The notes below the pieces were generated by a model, which worked only from the letters and a program-made list of their open reading frames with translations, did not search any database and had not been told where the DNA came from. 64,000 nt of DNA, taken from assembly GCF_000024785.1 (NCBI RefSeq), contig NC_013441.1, forward strand, positions 4,960,001 through 5,024,000. The letters run 5' to 3'. Origin of the DNA: Gordonia bronchialis DSM 43247. GTDB taxonomy: Bacteria; Actinomycetota; Actinomycetes; Mycobacteriales; Mycobacteriaceae. The position numbers and the translations under genes were made by a program. Shown here in pieces: positions 9,062-17,226 of the stretch. The number at the start of each line of letters is the position of its first letter. The stretch's first letter is position 1.

Positions 9062-10021
9062 GTGACCCACGAACTGCGCCCTCGTCGAACCACCCTCGCC
9101 GTCCCGGCGTCGAGCACCAAGATGATCGACAAGGCACGCACCCTGGGCACCGACGAGTTCTTTCTCGACCTCGAAGACGCATGCGCACCGGAGAAGAAGC
9201 CGGAGGGACGCAAGAACATCGTCGCCGCGCTCGCCGACGGCGACTGGCAGGCGAAGATCCGCGCCGTGCGCGTGAACGACTGGACCACACCGTGGACCTA
9301 CACGGATGTGATCGAAGTGGTCAGCGGGGTGGGACAGGAGGTCGACGCGATCATCCTGCCCAAGGTGAACGACCCGAATCAGGTTGCTGCGCTCGATCTT
9401 CTGCTGACCCAGATCGAGCGGACCGAAGGATTGCCGGTGGGCCGGATCGGCATCGAGGCCCAGATCGAGGACGCGGCCGGGCTCATCAAGATCTACGAGA
9501 TCGCCCAGGCCTCACCGCGTCTGGAGACCCTCATCTTCGGGCCGGGCGACTTCATGGCGAGCATCAACATGCGCTCGCTGGTCGTCGGCGCGCAGCCCCC
9601 GGGCTATGAGATCGCCGACGCGTTCCATCACATCCACATGTCGATCCTGATGGCCTGCCGCGCAAACAACCTGCAGGCGATCGACGGGCCGTGGGCCCAG
9701 ATCCGCGATCTCGACGGATTACGGCGCAGCGCAACGCAGGTCGCGGCGCTCGGCTTCGATGGCAAGTGGGTGCTGCATCCCGATCAGATCGAACCGACCA
9801 ACGAGATCTTCACACCGAGTCAGCAGGACTACGACCACGCCGAGAACATTCTCGACGCCTACGCCTGGCACACCTCGGCCGCGGGTGGCGGCCGAGGTGC
9901 GGCGATGCTCGACGACGAGATGATCGACGAGGCGTCGCGCAAGCTGGCGCTTGTCGTCGCCGCCAAGGGTCGGGCGGCCGGACTCGACCGCGCCGAGGTG
10001 TGGTCGGCGCCGACGGACTGA
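9062..10021 (+). CDS. CoA-ester lyase, HpcH/HpaI aldolase (CitE-like / malyl-CoA lyase) family
   Basis: A 319-residue TIM-barrel enzyme of the citrate-lyase beta/malyl-CoA lyase group, which cleaves or condenses 3-hydroxyacyl-CoA thioesters with a divalent metal. Diagnostic regions are RTTLAVPASS at the N-terminus, DEFFLDLEDACAPEKK (acidic metal region), IEAQIEDAAG (metal-binding Glu) and LIFGPGDF. The C-terminal lid KWVLHPDQI is present. Length fits the family. The GTG start has AGGAG eight bases upstream, and a TAGCGT hexamer lies about 35 bp upstream. The exact substrate (malyl-CoA, methylmalyl-CoA or citramalyl-CoA) cannot be told from sequence. Confidence 0.85.
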   Translation: MTHELRPRRTTLAVPASSTKMIDKARTLGTDEFFLDLEDACAPEKKPEGRKNIVAALADGDWQAKIRAVRVNDWTTPWTYTDVIEVVSGVGQEVDAIILPKVNDPNQVAALDLLLTQIERTEGLPVGRIGIEAQIEDAAGLIKIYEIAQASPRLETLIFGPGDFMASINMRSLVVGAQPPGYEIADAFHHIHMSILMACRANNLQAIDGPWAQIRDLDGLRRSATQVAALGFDGKWVLHPDQIEPTNEIFTPSQQDYDHAENILDAYAWHTSAAGGGRGAAMLDDEMIDEASRKLALVVAAKGRAAGLDRAEVWSAPTD

Positions 10022-10034
10022 CGGACTGACGCCG

Positions 10035-10190
10035 TCAGTAGTAGTGCGCTCGACCGCCGACAGCACGGCCGGTGGCCCCGAGAATCGCCAGGATGACACC
10101 GATCACCACGAGGATGATGCCGATCGTCCAGAGGATCGGGATGCTGAAGATAAATCCGAGGATCAAGCAGATGATTCCGAGAATGATCAC
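10035..10190 (-). CDS. Small two-helix membrane protein (DUF6131-like)
   Basis: A 51-residue protein made almost wholly of two hydrophobic helices (IILGIICLILGFIF and TIGIILVVIGVILAIL) followed by a basic tail ending GGRAHYY. This matches the pattern of the actinobacterial DUF6131 proteins, whose role is unknown. The GTG at 10190 was chosen over a longer frame to 10319 because AGAGGGG lies 8 nt upstream and the extension is polar and unlike the family. Confidence 0.75.
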   Translation of the reverse strand: MIILGIICLILGFIFSIPILWTIGIILVVIGVILAILGATGRAVGGRAHYY

Positions 10191-10337
10191 GACTGAGCCC
10201 CTCTCGCCATAGTTGGAAGACGGCACTCGACGCTGCTGCAAGTACTTCCCAACCCTACGTGCCCAGAGCGCCGTCATGGCTGATTCGCCGGCTTTGCTCG
10301 GGGAGTCGAGACCCCTCATTCATCGCCGCGTGACCCA

Positions 10338-10343
10338 TACACT
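10338..10343 (+). promoter_or_regulatory. Leaderless promoter -10 for the LysR-type gene
   Basis: TACACT followed by CTGTGC (6 nt) and the GTG start at 10350. There is no ribosome-binding site upstream. Confidence 0.65.
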
Positions 10344-10349
10344 CTGTGC

Positions 10350-11258
10350 GTGGACATCTCCCTCGACGGTTTGCGCACGTTACGTGCGGTCCTCGAGTAC
10401 GGCACCTTCGAGGCGGCCGCCGCCGAACTCCACGTCACGCCGTCCGCGGTCAGCCAGCGAATCAAGGCCATGGAGGTCTCGGTCGGGCGTGTCCTGGTGC
10501 ATCGCACCAAACCCGCCACCCCCACCAGCGACGGCGAGGTCCTCGTCCGACTCGCCGAACAGTGGGAACTGCTCAGCGCCGAGGCCCGGCTGGAACTCGT
10601 CGGCGACGACGGGACCGGGTCACCGCCGCGGCTGATCCACCTGCCCATCGCCGGCAACTCCGACTCCCTGGCCACCTGGCTGCTACCGGCGCTGGCCCGC
10701 ATCCACCGCGAGCACCCCGTCGTCGTCGAGGTGCTGCGCGACGACGAATCCCGCAACAGTGACTTTCTCCGATCGGGAGAAGTGTTGGGCGCCATCACCT
10801 CTGACCCGGTCGCGATTCGCGGCTGCACTGTGGTGCCGCTCGGTTCGATGCGCTATCTGCCGGTCGCGACGCCGCATTTTCTGGACACCTGGATGCCCGA
10901 CGGAGCCGACGAGGACAGCCTGTCGCGTGCACCGATGGTGTCCTACGACCGTAACGACCACATCCAGCGAGAAGCGTTGGGCCGGTTCTCGTCTCACATC
11001 TCCGAACCGCCCACCGTGTACATCCCGGCGTCCGGCGAATACCACCGCGCCGTCGAACTGGGCATGGGCTGGGGTCTGGTGCCCACCGCCCAGATCACCG
11101 ACGCCCTGACCACCGGACGCGTCGTCCGCTTCCTCGACGCCGACGTCGACGTGCCACTGTTCTGGCAGTACTGGAAACTCAGTTCCCCGCTTCTGGACGC
11201 AGTCACACAGATCATCGTCGACGCGGCGCGCACCGAACTGCTGCCGGCGCACCCCTGA
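10350..11258 (+). CDS. LysR family regulator, ArgP/LysG type
   Basis: A 302-residue LysR-type transcription factor. The N-terminal winged helix (LDGLRTLRAVLEYGTFEAAA, SAVSQRIKAMEVSVGRVLV) is followed by a periplasmic-binding-like effector domain. The wording of the helix and the FEAAAAELHVTPSAVSQRI segment fit the ArgP/LysG branch, which senses lysine and arginine and activates the exporter LysE/ArgO. No lysE gene is adjacent: the next gene is convergent and unrelated. The target is therefore probably elsewhere. The start is fixed by the leaderless -10. Confidence 0.82.
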   Translation: MDISLDGLRTLRAVLEYGTFEAAAAELHVTPSAVSQRIKAMEVSVGRVLVHRTKPATPTSDGEVLVRLAEQWELLSAEARLELVGDDGTGSPPRLIHLPIAGNSDSLATWLLPALARIHREHPVVVEVLRDDESRNSDFLRSGEVLGAITSDPVAIRGCTVVPLGSMRYLPVATPHFLDTWMPDGADEDSLSRAPMVSYDRNDHIQREALGRFSSHISEPPTVYIPASGEYHRAVELGMGWGLVPTAQITDALTTGRVVRFLDADVDVPLFWQYWKLSSPLLDAVTQIIVDAARTELLPAHP

Positions 11259-11270
11259 CTGGTTGGTCGG

Positions 11271-12269
11271 TCACTCCGGGGCCACCTCGATCACCACGCG
11301 CCCGCGGATCTGACCGGCCAGAATCTTCTCGGCCAGCGCGGGCACGTCGTCGAAGCCGGCCGTCACCGCGATCGCACGCAGGTCATCGACGCTCAGCGCA
11401 TCATCGAGCCGCGACCATGCCGCCCGGCGCAGCTCGATGGGTGCGTTGACCGAGTCGACGCCCAGCAGCGCGACGTTGCGCAGGATGAACGGCATCACCG
11501 TGGTCGACAGTCCGGCACCACCGGCGAGTCCGCAGGAGGCGACGGCCCCGGAGTAGCGGATCTGCGGCAGCACGTTGGCCAGTGTCGCCCCGCCCACGCT
11601 GTCGACGGCACCGGCCCAGCGTTCCTTCGCCAACGGCCGAGGCTCGCCGGTGAGGGTGTCACGCTCGATGATCTCGGTGGCGCCGAGATCACGCAGGTAC
11701 TGATGTTCGTCGGCGCTGCCGGTGGAGGCGTGGACCTCGTAGCCCAGCCGCGACAGCAGCAGCACCGCGAAACTCCCGACGCCTCCGGTGGCGCCGGTGA
11801 CCAGGACGGGCCCCTGTTCGGGCGTGACGCCGGCCTGTTCGAGCCGCAGCACGCAGAGCATCGCGGTGAGACCCGCGGTACCGACCGCCATCGAACCCCA
11901 CAGCCCCAGGCTCGACGGTGCCGGCACCACCGGCGTGGCGTCGACGCGCGCGTACCCGGCGAACCCGCCGTCACGGGTCTCCGACAGGCCGGCGCCGGTG
12001 AGCACCACCGCATCACCCGCCGTGAACCCGGAATCCGTAGCGGCGTCGACGACTTCGCCTGCCAGATCGATGCCGCAGGTCAGCGGGAACTGCCGGACCA
12101 CGCCCGGTTTGCCGAGCACGGCCAGGCCGTCCTTGTAATTGAGCGACGAGTAGCGAACCCGCACCGTCAGGTCCCCCTCGCCGAGGTCGTCGGGTCCGAG
12201 CGTGACGAGTTCGGCAGGCTGCTTGGCGGCCGGGGCGCGGTAGGCCGGGAAGGACGGAACGGTGGTCAT
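11271..12269 (-). CDS. YhdH/AcuI family medium-chain reductase (acrylyl-CoA reductase-like)
   Basis: A 332-residue zinc-free medium-chain dehydrogenase/reductase. The GroES-like N-terminal domain contains SSLNYKDGLAVLGKPGVV and the nucleotide-binding domain has the Rossmann motif VTGATGGVGSFAV. The YhdH/YhfP/AcuI signature is clear (SLNYKDG, GAVDSVGGATLANVLPQI). Members reduce acrylyl-CoA or other enones with NADPH. The ATG at 12269 has AGGAG 7-8 nt upstream; a longer in-frame reading reaching 12608 overlaps the divergent nitroreductase gene and is rejected. Single gene, convergent with the LysR-type gene. Confidence 0.85.
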   Translation of the reverse strand: MTTVPSFPAYRAPAAKQPAELVTLGPDDLGEGDLTVRVRYSSLNYKDGLAVLGKPGVVRQFPLTCGIDLAGEVVDAATDSGFTAGDAVVLTGAGLSETRDGGFAGYARVDATPVVPAPSSLGLWGSMAVGTAGLTAMLCVLRLEQAGVTPEQGPVLVTGATGGVGSFAVLLLSRLGYEVHASTGSADEHQYLRDLGATEIIERDTLTGEPRPLAKERWAGAVDSVGGATLANVLPQIRYSGAVASCGLAGGAGLSTTVMPFILRNVALLGVDSVNAPIELRRAAWSRLDDALSVDDLRAIAVTAGFDDVPALAEKILAGQIRGRVVIEVAPE

Positions 12270-12339
12270 CGACGACTCCTGACGGATAGGGAACACGAAC
12301 TGGCGAATGGGCAGCCCGAATTGGTGGCATGGTGCAGGT

Positions 12340-12771
12340 ATGGCTTCAATCGACAACCTCCACGGCGATGCACATGTCGAGCGGTACCTCGAGACCGACG
12401 GCGACGAGGGTTTCCACTGGAACGGTACCCAGATCCTGATTCTGTTCACCAAGGGCCGTAAATCCGGGGCCGAGCGCAAGCACGCGCTCATCTTCCGCCC
12501 CTGGGGGGAGGATGCCTTCATGGTGGTGGCCTCCAAGGGTGGCACCGACGCACCGCCGGCCTGGTTCCTGAATCTCGAAGAGAACCCCGACGTCGAGGTG
12601 CAGGTCAAGGATCAGCGCATCCCGGTGCGTGCGCGGGTCGCCACCGATGACGAGAAGCCGGCGATGTGGGCCAAGATGACCGAGGTGTGGCCCGATTACG
12701 ACGAGTACCAGAAGAAGACCGACCGCCAGATCCCGGTCGTCGTGCTCGAGCGGGCCTCCTCGCTCAACTGA
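12340..12771 (+). CDS. Deazaflavin (F420)-dependent nitroreductase family protein
   Basis: A 143-residue split-barrel protein of the actinobacterial DDN/FDOR-A family, which binds F420H2 and reduces quinones or nitroaromatics. Family features are GTQILILFTKGRKSG (first strand), RKHALIFRPWGEDAFMVVAS and PAWFLNLEENPDVEVQV (the W-x-x-N-L motif). The ATG at 12340 is preferred to an upstream codon at 12307 because the family begins close to this point; CATGGT lies 6 nt before it, a degenerate leaderless -10. It is divergent from the AcuI-type gene with a short shared promoter region. Confidence 0.85.
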   Translation: MASIDNLHGDAHVERYLETDGDEGFHWNGTQILILFTKGRKSGAERKHALIFRPWGEDAFMVVASKGGTDAPPAWFLNLEENPDVEVQVKDQRIPVRARVATDDEKPAMWAKMTEVWPDYDEYQKKTDRQIPVVVLERASSLN

Positions 12772-12839
12772 CGAACCGCAACAATCTGACGAACGCCCCG
12801 CTGACGGTCGCCGAGCCGAGCCGGCGTTGGACACCGCGG

Positions 12840-12845
12840 TAGCCT
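12840..12845 (+). promoter_or_regulatory. Leaderless promoter -10 for marR
   Basis: TAGCCT, then GCCTGC (6 nt), then the ATG at 12852. No Shine-Dalgarno. Confidence 0.55.
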
Positions 12846-12851
12846 GCCTGC

Positions 12852-13280
12852 ATGTCGAGTCCGCCACCGTTCTCGCCCACGATCATGCTGTTGACGCTGA
12901 GTCGGGTGTGGGAGGCGTCGTTGGCCGACGGCCTCACGCCCCTGGGTCTGACCACCCGGAAGTACGGTCTGCTCGGCCATATCAGGGCGACGCCGGGAAT
13001 CTCGTTCAGCGAGTTGGCCCGTCGCTCGCGCATCTCGGTGCAAAGCGCGCACACCGCGGTGAGTGCGTTCGTGCGGGACGGCCTCGTCGACGATGGGACC
13101 GCCCATGCGGGTTCGGCGTCGCAGCTACGGGTAACGCCCCGCGGCGAGTCCGTTCTTGCGAAGGCCGCCGAGGTGGTCGTCCGCCTCGACACCGAGTTTG
13201 TCGCTCGCGACCCCGACCTCGTCGCTGTGTTGCGCGACCACATGGAGCGCGCCGTGTCCGACGACCCAACCTTCAGTTAA
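12852..13280 (+). CDS. MarR family transcriptional regulator
   Basis: A 142-residue winged-helix regulator. Helices 3-4 of the DNA-binding domain are visible as ISFSELARRSRISVQSAHTA followed by FVRDGLVDD, and the wing carries LRVTPRGESVL. The family acts as dimeric repressors released by small phenolics or oxidised/sulfur ligands. Its stop codon TAA is the centre of a 23-bp inverted repeat which also covers the promoter of the following rhodanese gene. MarR therefore probably controls that gene. Its own promoter carries no obvious copy of the palindrome. Confidence 0.82.
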   Translation: MSSPPPFSPTIMLLTLSRVWEASLADGLTPLGLTTRKYGLLGHIRATPGISFSELARRSRISVQSAHTAVSAFVRDGLVDDGTAHAGSASQLRVTPRGESVLAKAAEVVVRLDTEFVARDPDLVAVLRDHMERAVSDDPTFS

Positions 13281-13290
13281 ACTGAAGGTT
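13268..13290 (+). promoter_or_regulatory. Perfect 10-bp inverted repeat operator over the rhodanese core promoter
   Basis: Arms AACCTTCAGT (13268-13277) and ACTGAAGGTT (13281-13290) are separated by TAA, the marR stop codon. A TAAACT hexamer (13278-13283) lies inside it, 7 nt before the rhodanese ATG at 13291. Operator, leaderless promoter and upstream stop codon are thus superimposed. The likely ligand is the MarR protein encoded immediately upstream. Confidence 0.8.
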
Positions 13291-13620
13291 ATGAAGGTTC
13301 GTCACTACCTACGCCGTCCACCGACGATCCCTGCCGCCGACGCCCTCGAGCTCGTCGCACAGGGAGCGCTCGTCGTCGACGTCCGGCGCGACTTCGAATG
13401 GAATCGGGTACGCATCCCGTCGGCGGTCCACCTACCGCTCGAGGTTCTGCCGCAACGGTGTGTCGAACTCCCCGACGATCGCCTCCTGATCGCCTTCTGC
13501 ACCGGTGGAATCCGCTCCGCTGGTGTGGCAAATCTGTTGGTGGAGAACGGTTTCGATGCAGTGAACATGAGCGGCGGACTAATCGGCTGGCGTGCCGCCG
13601 GGGGATCACTCACGCCATGA
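13291..13620 (+). CDS. Rhodanese-like sulfurtransferase (single domain)
   Basis: A 109-residue single rhodanese domain. VVDVRRDFEWNRVRIPSAVH is the CH2A-like region, and the active-site loop is FCTGGIRSAG with the catalytic Cys near residue 70. Single-domain rhodaneses carry persulfide sulfur and often appear with sulfur-responsive regulators. The six-residue loop CTGGIR fits sulfur transfer rather than phosphatase activity. The ATG sits directly at the end of the palindromic operator. Regulation by the adjacent MarR protein is inferred. Confidence 0.85.
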   Translation: MKVRHYLRRPPTIPAADALELVAQGALVVDVRRDFEWNRVRIPSAVHLPLEVLPQRCVELPDDRLLIAFCTGGIRSAGVANLLVENGFDAVNMSGGLIGWRAAGGSLTP

Positions 13621-13644
13621 TGTGACGCCCACGCGCGGGGCTGC

Positions 13645-14475
13645 TCACAGCCGTCCGAGCAACTCGGCCTTCTTGGCGGTGAACTCCTCGTCGGACAGGA
13701 TGCCGCGCTGGTGCAGACCCGCAAGCGACTCGATTGCGGCGACGATGGCGTCGGCATCGGACGCGGGAGCCGCCGCCGGTTGTGCGGCCGGGGCCGCCGG
13801 CACGGGCTGGGGTTGCGCCATGGGCTGGGGTTCGGGGGCATACAGAGGCTCGGACTCGGCGCGATGTTTGGGCGCGGGCGCCGCCACCGGGGTCTGGGCC
13901 ACTGTATGGCCGTCGAGTTCGGTCAGGGCGGAGACGTCGAAGGTCCCGAACTGGCTGGTGAAATTCAGGGAGCCCGACGCGCCGCCCTGCTGCTGTTGCA
14001 CACCGCCGATCTGATGTTCACCGGTATCGAAAACCCTTGTCATACCGCCCGATTCGACGACGAGCCGGCGGGTGGCCGGGAAGATCGCATAGCGTGCACC
14101 GTTCTGGGCCCCGGTCGCGCTGGGGACACCGAGGTCGGCGGGCCACCAGTTGCCGGAGGTGAAACCACCGACCTGCCCCGACGCCGCGGGCACCGGCGGG
14201 AACACCGCCGTGGTGGCCAACAGTTGCGAGAGTTCGTTGCACAGGGCGTCGACGCGCGCTTTGAGTGCGTTGTCGAACATGTTGCCGACCATGGTCATCC
14301 CGCCACGCATCCACTGGCCGGAACCGCCGAGTTCGGGGATGGAGAACTGCGCCATCGTGCCACCACCGTTGTTCACGGCGAACAGCATTGCAAGGACCGC
14401 GTCGCGCGACAGTCCGTGGCGCCCGGCGATGTCGGTGATGGCCCGCTCGGCTTCGGGGGTGACCGTGGCCTCCAT
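13645..14475 (-). CDS. SHOCT-domain protein
   Basis: A 276-residue protein with a globular N-terminal half, a Pro/Ala/Gln-rich linker (about residues 190-240) and a C-terminal SHOCT motif (IESLAGLHQRGILSDEEFTA). SHOCT is a short bihelical domain found at protein ends in bacterial envelope and toxin-related proteins and may mediate oligomerisation. The N-terminal half contains EAERAITDIAGRHGLSRDAV and a beta-rich middle and is not recognised. There is no signal peptide. The start is the ATG at 14475, with only a weak ribosome site. Confidence 0.72.
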   Translation of the reverse strand: MEATVTPEAERAITDIAGRHGLSRDAVLAMLFAVNNGGGTMAQFSIPELGGSGQWMRGGMTMVGNMFDNALKARVDALCNELSQLLATTAVFPPVPAASGQVGGFTSGNWWPADLGVPSATGAQNGARYAIFPATRRLVVESGGMTRVFDTGEHQIGGVQQQQGGASGSLNFTSQFGTFDVSALTELDGHTVAQTPVAAPAPKHRAESEPLYAPEPQPMAQPQPVPAAPAAQPAAAPASDADAIVAAIESLAGLHQRGILSDEEFTAKKAELLGRL

Positions 14476-14643
14476 GAGTTGACTCTTTCGTCGATGCGGG
14501 AGTTGCTGAGGCCACCACTATACGAGCGGCGTACTGCTACGAGATCAGGCACTGCTGCGAGATTCGGCGCTCGGCAGACATTCGCCGTCGACAATGGTCC
14601 ACTGGAGTGAGGTCGGCAAACACGATGATGACAGGGGTGTCGG

Positions 14644-15438
14644 GTGTCGGAACTGGTGGAGAAGGCAGCCGACAGCACGTGGTTCGAGCGGGCCGCGCGG
14701 GCCGGACAGTTCGCCAGTGGTTGCGTACACCTGCTGATCGCCTACATCATCCTCCGACTCGCCTTCGGCGACGCGGGGAATGCCGACCAGTCCGGAGCGC
14801 TGGCCATTTTCGCCGACTCCGCCGGTGGCCGGATCGCGTTGTGGGTGGCGGCGGTCGTGTTCGCGGCGCTCGCGTTGTGGCGCCTCACCGAGGCGATCGT
14901 CGGGCCGCATCCGAGTGAGGCCGGCGACGAGGATTCCGGGTGGACCGACCGGGCAAAGGCCCTCGGTTTGGTCGCGGTGTATGTGGCGTTCGCCTTCTCC
15001 ACCGCCCAGTTCGCCCTGGGTCAGGGCAAATCCAGCGGGCAACAGAACGCCGGACTCAGCGCTCGGTTGATGCAGTCCGGTGGCGGGAAGTTCGTGCTCG
15101 TGGTGGCGGGACTGGTGATCCTGGCCGTCGGCGGCTACCACATCTTCAAGGGTGCGACGCGCCGCTTCATCGACGACCTCAAGGGTTCACCCAGCCGGCT
15201 GGTGGTGGTGGCCGGCGTCGTCGGATACGTCGCCAAGGGTGCGGTGCTGGCGGGCGCGGGAATTCTGGTGATCGTCGCCGCCATCCGCGCTGACCCGTCG
15301 AAGGCGACCGGAATCGACGGCGCGGTCAAGACATTGGCCGGACTGCCCGCCGGGCAGATCCTGCTCGTGGTCGCCGCGATCGGAATCGCCACTTACGGTT
15401 TCTACTCCTTCGTGATGGCCCGGTACGCGCGCATGTGA
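14644..15438 (+). CDS. DUF1206 domain membrane protein
   Basis: A 264-residue polytopic protein with six hydrophobic segments in three pairs. Each pair belongs to a repeat of the DUF1206 type (ARAGQFASGCVHLLIAYIIL, KALGLVAVYVAFAFSTAQFA, VGYVAKGAVLAGAGILVIVA). Acidic loops separate the pairs. The family is common in actinobacteria and cyanobacteria and has no established function. GTG start at 14644; the gene stands alone. Confidence 0.8.
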   Translation: MSELVEKAADSTWFERAARAGQFASGCVHLLIAYIILRLAFGDAGNADQSGALAIFADSAGGRIALWVAAVVFAALALWRLTEAIVGPHPSEAGDEDSGWTDRAKALGLVAVYVAFAFSTAQFALGQGKSSGQQNAGLSARLMQSGGGKFVLVVAGLVILAVGGYHIFKGATRRFIDDLKGSPSRLVVVAGVVGYVAKGAVLAGAGILVIVAAIRADPSKATGIDGAVKTLAGLPAGQILLVVAAIGIATYGFYSFVMARYARM

Positions 15439-15450
15439 CCGGCTACCCCT

Positions 15451-15650
15451 GTTCAGCGTGTGGTGACAACCCGCCCGGGGCATCCGGTGGTGAGCGTCTG
15501 CAGCACGAGCCGACCGAACTGTGCGTCACCCGGCTCCTCGGCGTGGGAGACCCCACGCACCCGCGGTACCTTGCACCAGCGGCCGGCGATACCGCCGTCG
15601 TTGGAGTCGGCGAGCAATCGGGCCAGAGGCCACCGTCCTTCGATGGTCGA
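15451..15650 (-). pseudogene. Possible gene remnant without a start codon
   Basis: In the 224-bp gap after the DUF1206 gene the minus strand is open for 66 codons with plausible composition (GGIAGRWCKVPRVRGVSH, then FGRLVLQTLTTG). It begins directly after a TAA and has no ATG or GTG. It may be the tail of a decayed gene or chance coding look in high-GC DNA. Nothing else is visible in the gap. Confidence 0.2.
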
Positions 15651-15662
15651 TTATGCGGGTGG

Positions 15663-17114
15663 TCAGGTCAACAGGCGGATGCGTTCCGCGGAACTCTCAG
15701 CGGGCTGATCCTCCGGCGGGTCCTGACGCACGCGCCGACGACGTAGGACCGCGCGGATTGCCGCGCGGATCAGGAGGCACAGACCCACCAGCGCACCGAC
15801 GATAAGGAGTAGGAAGCCGAGTGCGATGGCGGTGAGGGACCACGGCCACGCCGATGTACCCGCGTCGGCGGCATCCGTCGGGTACTGCAGGCTCTTTGCG
15901 ACCCATCGGGCGGTGGCGCGGTCGTAGTGGGTGGCGATGTCGCGGATCGCACCGTCGAAGGCGAACTCGTCTCGGGTGTGCAGATAGTCGACGTCGGTAC
16001 CGTCGCGTCGCACGGCGTCGGCGACGTGTTCGTCGGCGGCTACCCGGCCGGGTACCACCACCCGGTCGACGTCCCGCACACCCATCCGACCGCGCGGGAT
16101 GACGGTCACGCCGTGAACGGTGGTGACCGATTGTCCCGTTGACGAAAGTGTCTGCGGCATGGCGAGATACGAAAGCTCAGTGTAGGGGCGGTAGGCCGAC
16201 GCGAGTTCGATCTCCCCGACGCCGGAGGTCACCAGCACCCCCATCTCGGGCCGGTTCCATCCGAACGCGGCACTGAGCACCGCGGGCAGATCCGCGGGCC
16301 CGGGTGAGAAGACAGGGATATCGAGACCGGCACCGGGACGGTAACCGGGCCAACGGATCTCGTCGGCGACGACGGTCGCGGCGTCGGCGCCCAGGAACCG
16401 TTCGGTGAGCCGCAACGCGCCGTCGATGCCGGAGAGGACCCCCGCGGTGCTGATCACACGTCCGTCTTCGACGAAGCGTTTGCCGGCCACCCAGGTGATG
16501 CCGGGATACCCGCGGCGCAGCCCGATGAGCTTGAGCCAGTGCGATGTTGCGCTCTTTCCGTCCAGAATGTGTGTCTCGGCGAGGTATTCCGCGCCCACGC
16601 ACACGCTCATGAAGGTCGCGTGCGTGTTGTCCCGGTACTGCGCGGTCAACCAAGCGGTCACCGGTCCGCGGTGGCCGTGGAGTTGGGGCACCACGATGAT
16701 CGCGGGTCCGTCGGGGACGGTCGCCGCCAGACTGGCAAAGCTGTGCTGGGGGACCACAGTCAGACCACCCCCCAGCGTGACCGGGCGCGCCGACGGCGCA
16801 ACCAGATACGTGTTGAAGCCACCGGTCCGCGCGAACACTTCATACGGCGCCAGGGTGTCGGCGACATTCGCGCCGCCCTCCCCCATGACGACGGCCACCG
16901 TCGGCTTGCGCGGGTCATAGGCGAGCGCGCCTGCCGATGCCGCGGCTTCGGGCGGTGCCGCCTCGGGCGGTGGATACATCTCGGCCGCGGCATGCCGCAT
17001 GGACGGAATGCTTGCCGCCACTTCGATTCCCAGCGCCCCTGCCAGGAGCAGCACCGTGCCCACGGCAATGAGGGCGTAGCGGAGAGCGCGTCGGACTCGG
17101 GGTTGCGATGTCAT
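15663..17114 (-). CDS. Membrane-anchored DJ-1/PfpI family protein
   Basis: A 483-residue protein. Residues 10-35 form an N-terminal transmembrane helix. A Pro/Ala-rich stretch follows, then a DJ-1/PfpI (class I glutamine amidotransferase-like) domain with the nucleophile elbow MSVCVGAEYLAE. The C-terminal region has a second DJ-1-like or linker domain, a transmembrane helix (SLTAIALGFLLLIVGALVGL) and a basic cytoplasmic tail. It is divergent from a GlxA regulator, which has the same fold in its sensor domain, so the two may respond to one signal. ATG at 17114 was chosen, because the upstream extension overlaps the shared promoter region. Function not known. Confidence 0.75.
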   Translation of the reverse strand: MTSQPRVRRALRYALIAVGTVLLLAGALGIEVAASIPSMRHAAAEMYPPPEAAPPEAAASAGALAYDPRKPTVAVVMGEGGANVADTLAPYEVFARTGGFNTYLVAPSARPVTLGGGLTVVPQHSFASLAATVPDGPAIIVVPQLHGHRGPVTAWLTAQYRDNTHATFMSVCVGAEYLAETHILDGKSATSHWLKLIGLRRGYPGITWVAGKRFVEDGRVISTAGVLSGIDGALRLTERFLGADAATVVADEIRWPGYRPGAGLDIPVFSPGPADLPAVLSAAFGWNRPEMGVLVTSGVGEIELASAYRPYTELSYLAMPQTLSSTGQSVTTVHGVTVIPRGRMGVRDVDRVVVPGRVAADEHVADAVRRDGTDVDYLHTRDEFAFDGAIRDIATHYDRATARWVAKSLQYPTDAADAGTSAWPWSLTAIALGFLLLIVGALVGLCLLIRAAIRAVLRRRRVRQDPPEDQPAESSAERIRLLT

Positions 17115-17142
17115 GGTCCGACGATGGCGCGCCTGCCGCATC

Positions 17143-17163
17143 CCGTTCCATACCTCGGAACGG
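17143..17163. promoter_or_regulatory. Inverted repeat in the DJ-1/GlxA divergent promoter region
   Basis: CCGTTCC-N7-GGAACGG, a perfect 7-bp inverted repeat between the divergent starts at 17114 and 17227. A second imperfect pair (CATGT...ACATG, 17165-17188) follows. It is a candidate site for the GlxA protein. GATACT (17215-17220) lies 6 nt before the GlxA ATG and may be its leaderless -10. Confidence 0.5.
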
Positions 17164-17226
17164 TCATGTCCGAATTATTGGGAAACATGGCTGACAGACA
17201 TGCCCGGGTCGTCGGATACTGAGGTC

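Noticed and set aside
10260..10319. Longer start (10319) for the small DUF6131-like protein
   Set aside because: The extension is polar, lacks a ribosome site and overlaps the LysR-type promoter region.
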